64,000 nt of DNA from Acidilobaceae archaeon (GTDB lineage: Archaea; Thermoproteota; Thermoprotei_A; Sulfolobales; Acidilobaceae). Location of the stretch: the NCBI GenBank assembly GCA_027080775.1, contig JALWPV010000011.1:202875-266874 (forward strand), written 5' to 3'. The position numbers and the translations under genes are program-made. Below the pieces are notes generated by a model. It saw only the letters and a list, made by a program, of their open reading frames with translations. It searched no databases and was not told the origin of the DNA. Below, piece after piece: positions 61,156-64,000 of the stretch. Every line of letters starts with the position of its first letter. The first letter of the stretch is position 1.

Positions 61156-61839
61156 TCATCGCCCCCTCCTCCAGTTCCTGGGGTCGAGGATCCTTGAAAG
61201 CTCGGCCTTCAGCACCCCGCCAGCGGCCCTCCAGCCCGACTCGTTGTAGGCCTTAACGATGCTCTCCCAGTCGATGGCGAACATTATGACGAGCAGTATC
61301 AGGGTCCCAACGGTTATGAATGCTATGGAGGCCAGCGTGCTCTCCTCGAAGAGCCAGCCAACGAGTTCCCCGAGGCCAGCGGCTATCGCGGTTAGCACTA
61401 TCTTGCCCAGCGTTACGGAGACTATGAAGGCGGTCCTGTTGAAGCCCGCGGCCCCGAGGGGTATGTAGAGCACGTCGTCGGGTAGCGGTAGGGCGGCGAA
61501 TAGGAAGACCAGGAATGCTACCTCCCACTTAGTCCTAGCCAGGAGCGTTTGGAGGCTCCTCCTCTTCCTCTCCAGGTAGGCCACGCGGGAGCTTAGGACG
61601 TCGGAGAGGTAGAACTCGATGAACTTCCCCAGCCCCGCTCCGAGGCCCCCGGCGAGGATCACTATGAGGAGGCCCAGCTTCCCCCCGCGGTCAACGGCGG
61701 CGTAGGAGAAGACTAGCGTGAGGTATATTGCGGGGAAGCCAGGTATTAGATTCGAGACTAGGGCGAGGACAAGCACGCCTAAGGGCCCATAGCTCTCGAA
61801 GGCAGCCTCCATAGCCCTGGCGAGGCCGTTCCCGCTCAA
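61156..61839 (-). CDS. DedA/SNARE-associated membrane protein
   Basis: A 227-residue integral membrane protein with about five segments. The pattern NLIPGFPAIYLTLVFSY, GGLGAGLGKFIEFYLSD, FLFAALPLPDDVLYIPLGAAGFNRTAFI is that of the DedA/VTT family, some of which are lipid scramblases or flippases. ATG 61839 is a clear start. Divergent from the methyltransferase gene. Confidence 0.88.
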   Translation of the reverse strand: MSGNGLARAMEAAFESYGPLGVLVLALVSNLIPGFPAIYLTLVFSYAAVDRGGKLGLLIVILAGGLGAGLGKFIEFYLSDVLSSRVAYLERKRRSLQTLLARTKWEVAFLVFLFAALPLPDDVLYIPLGAAGFNRTAFIVSVTLGKIVLTAIAAGLGELVGWLFEESTLASIAFITVGTLILLVIMFAIDWESIVKAYNESGWRAAGGVLKAELSRILDPRNWRRGR

Positions 61840-61969
61840 CTATGGCACCCTACCAGCCCCCGCTCGCGGGCGGGTTCCACTCGCTCCAGACCATCCTCAC
61901 AGCCGGGGGCGGCTCGGTTCGTCCCTGCCTGGACATCCCCGCCGCGGTGCCAGCATTATTACCCGAGAG

Positions 61970-61977
61970 TATTAAGG
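61970..61977 (+). promoter_or_regulatory. TATA-like box of the methyltransferase
   Basis: GAGTATTAAGGGC lies 24-31 nt before TTG 62001, predicting a leaderless mRNA. It is why 62001 is preferred to the start of the long frame. Confidence 0.45.
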
Positions 61978-62000
61978 GCCCCCCGGGAGGATCCCCTGGG

Positions 62001-62681
62001 TTGTCCACGGCCCCCGTCTTCGACGTCTATGCGGAGCGCTACGACGCATGGTACAGAGTGCACAGGCTCGTGGCTGAGAGCGAGGTGCTGGCAGCCCGCG
62101 AGGCCCTCCGCGGCTCCAGGGGGCCCTGCCTCGAGGTGGGTGTTGGGAGCGGCTTCTTCGCCTCGAGGCTCGGCTGCGACTACGGCGTCGACCCTAGCCC
62201 GGCCATGCTGCGCTTGGCGAGGGCCCGGGGGATCCAGGCTATACTAGGCCGCGGCGAGGCCCTCCCAATAGCGGCCTCCAGGCTGCCCTCTATACTCATA
62301 GTGGTCACGATATGCTTCGCCGACGACCCGCAGGCACTACTCAGCGAGGCAGCCAGAGCCCTCGAGGCCGGCGGCGTACTGGCGCTATGCATAGTACCCA
62401 GGGACACCCCCTGGGGCCGCCTATACTGGAGCCAGGCCAGGCTCGGCCACCCCCTCTACTCTAAGGCAAGGTTCTACACCCTCCAGGAGGCAGCCGCCAT
62501 GCTAGCCCGCGCGGGGCTTGAGGTGGAGGGTGTAGTGGCAACACTCTCATACCCGCCCTGGGCCAGGCCACGCGTAGAGGAGCCGCACCCCTATACGGGC
62601 AAGGAGGGCTTCGCCTGCATAAGAGCAACCCGGGGGGATGAGGTGGCTCGAAAGGGCGGAGGCCCCCCGTGGGGCCCGTGA
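62001..62681 (+). CDS. class I SAM-dependent methyltransferase
   Basis: A 226-residue methyltransferase, UbiE/Methyltransf_11 type: FDVYAERYDAWYRVHRLV at the start, SAM motif CLEVGVGSGFFASRLG, DPSPAMLRLARARG and IVVTICFADDP. The upstream 159 bases of the frame read like leader and precede the promoter. Substrate unknown. The next 490 nt lead to the rRNA promoter. Confidence 0.85.
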   Translation: MSTAPVFDVYAERYDAWYRVHRLVAESEVLAAREALRGSRGPCLEVGVGSGFFASRLGCDYGVDPSPAMLRLARARGIQAILGRGEALPIAASRLPSILIVVTICFADDPQALLSEAARALEAGGVLALCIVPRDTPWGRLYWSQARLGHPLYSKARFYTLQEAAAMLARAGLEVEGVVATLSYPPWARPRVEEPHPYTGKEGFACIRATRGDEVARKGGGPPWGP

Positions 62682-62707
62682 AGAGCCCGCGCAGGGCCGA
62701 CCCCCCG

Positions 62708-62767
62708 GAGTGCTCAGGCAAGGGTGGGATCCTCACCGGTCAGACCCAAAGGTCCTCATCACAGCGC
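62708..62767 (-). ncRNA. C/D box sRNA antisense to the rRNA upstream region
   Basis: Read on the minus strand: C box GTGATGA (62762-62756), 12-nt guide (62755-62744), D' CTGA (62743-62740), 3-nt spacer, C' GTGAGGA (62736-62730), 12-nt guide (62729-62718), D CTGA (62717-62714). All spacings are canonical. A TATA-like AGCTTAACC lies about 30 nt upstream (62800-62790). Neither guide matches the 16S part in view; targets may lie in the 3' 16S, 23S or tRNA. Confidence 0.72.
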
Positions 62768-62836
62768 ATACCCTCGAGGGTAGGGCCCCTGGGTTAAGCT
62801 AATCACTCCCCGGCCACCCGGTTACACGCGCCCCCG

Positions 62837-62924
62837 GTGCCCGCGGCTACCCGGCGGCGGCGCGGGGGCGACGCGGGGCAGAGCCCCGCGGGGATGAGCC
62901 CTACAGCCTCCAGCCGCGGGCACA
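62837..62924 (+). ncRNA. candidate H/ACA-type structured RNA
   Basis: GTGCCCGCGGCT (62837-62848) and AGCCGCGGGCAC (62912-62923) are perfectly complementary, followed by an ACA (62922-62924). Inside, CGCGGGG (62872-62878) pairs with CCCCGCG (62884-62890), and below it GA (62870-62871) faces GATGA (62893-62897), closed by GGGC/GCCC, which suggests a K-turn. The 16-nt 5' side of the loop is larger than a normal pseudouridylation pocket, so it may instead be a terminator-like element just before the rRNA promoter. Confidence 0.35.
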
Positions 62925-62935
62925 CCCGCCCGAAA

Positions 62936-62945
62936 GGCTTAATAC
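62936..62945 (+). promoter_or_regulatory. rRNA operon promoter (TATA box)
   Basis: CGAAAGGCTTAATACAC gives a BRE-like purine run and TATA box about 225 nt before mature 16S. Transcription would start near 62968. Confidence 0.65.
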
Positions 62946-62976
62946 ACCCGCCACCCCATAGGGTTACCACGCCCCA

Positions 62977-63001
62977 CCGCCCCGGAGGCGAGACGGGGCG
63001 G
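62977..63001 (+). repeat. pre-rRNA leader hairpin 1
   Basis: CCGCCCCG (62977-62984) and CGGGGCGG (62994-63001) form an 8-bp hairpin with a 9-nt loop just after the predicted transcription start. Confidence 0.5.
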
Positions 63002-63029
63002 ATAGGGGGCGTTTGCGATTGTGAGATGG

Positions 63030-63075
63030 GGGCCTGAACACCCCCCAGGGTACTACCTGGGGGAAGTTCAGGCCC
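63030..63075 (+). repeat. pre-rRNA leader hairpin 2
   Basis: Long hairpin: GGGCCTGAAC/GTTCAGGCCC (63030-63039 with 63066-63075) and CCCCCAGG/CCTGGGGG (63042-63049 with 63056-63063), separated by a 2x2 internal loop, with a 6-nt loop. It is a likely folding or processing element of the precursor; the 5' half of the 16S processing stem would follow (about 63075-63170), its partner lying beyond the window. Confidence 0.6.
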
Positions 63076-63171
63076 TACAGGGGCCCCGGGCGCGCCGCTA
63101 GCCAGCCCTGGGGGTCGCGGTAGGGGCCTGCACGGCGCCCCTCCTCGGGCTGCGCGCCAGCCGCGGCCGTA

Positions 63172-64000
<829 letters not shown>

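Overview
This window is chromosomal DNA from a hyperthermophilic crenarchaeon, most likely of the Desulfurococcales and possibly Pyrodictium/Hyperthermus/Pyrolobus-like. The reasons are direct: an archaeal 16S rRNA 5' part of very high G+C at the right end, dense genes with many TTG/GTG starts, TATA-type promoters, and genes such as Rpo8, archaeal TFE, MBF1, thermosome, PAN/proteasome, G1P dehydrogenase, AglB, archaeosine TgtA, aRF1 and the archaeal pantoate kinase/phosphopantothenate synthetase pair. The genus cannot be fixed from sequence reading alone.

Layout. 0-9.4 kb: lipid G1P dehydrogenase, proteasome beta, the termination nuclease FttA, LSm, L37e, a prolidase, a flavin reductase, a KEOPS-like subunit and a ubiquitin-like/phosphoribosyltransferase fusion. 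9.4-18.4 kb: thermosome, AK6 kinase, a membrane HerA-like ATPase, Rpo8, a second LSm, TgtA, a PAC2 chaperone and PAN. 18.4-27 kb: a tightly overlapping + strand information operon (MBF1, HflX, Trm56, TFE, a DNA m5C methyltransferase, a SPOUT-like protein, a PhoU/TrkA-C protein, Nre), then a two-winged-helix WhiP-like gene followed by a repeat-rich gap that could be an origin or operator. 27-45 kb: ornithine carbamoyltransferase, Sua5, aRF1, NadM, small regulators, carbamate kinase, a cDPG synthetase-like GTPase, AglB, an ESCRT-III-like protein, SerRS and SHMT. 45-62.7 kb: hexulose-phosphate isomerase, a radical SAM gene followed by two paralogous nucleotidyltransferases, Hsp20/GG-reductase, the CoA/NAD operon (coaBC-nadE-pok-pps), an ABC exporter, DedA and a methyltransferase. 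62.7-64 kb: the rRNA promoter, a structured leader and the 16S gene, cut by the window edge.

Non-coding RNA is the least expected content. A textbook C/D box sRNA (50329-50387) has two 12-nt guides that both match the 16S gene in this same window, predicting 2'-O-methylation near A63663 and C63695. A second C/D RNA lies antisense just upstream of the rRNA promoter, with its own TATA-like box at the right distance, and a third, weaker one follows the flavin reductase at 7.7 kb. A 12-bp closed stem ending in ACA next to the rRNA promoter may be an H/ACA RNA. No CRISPR array, insertion sequence, prophage or intact tRNA was found.
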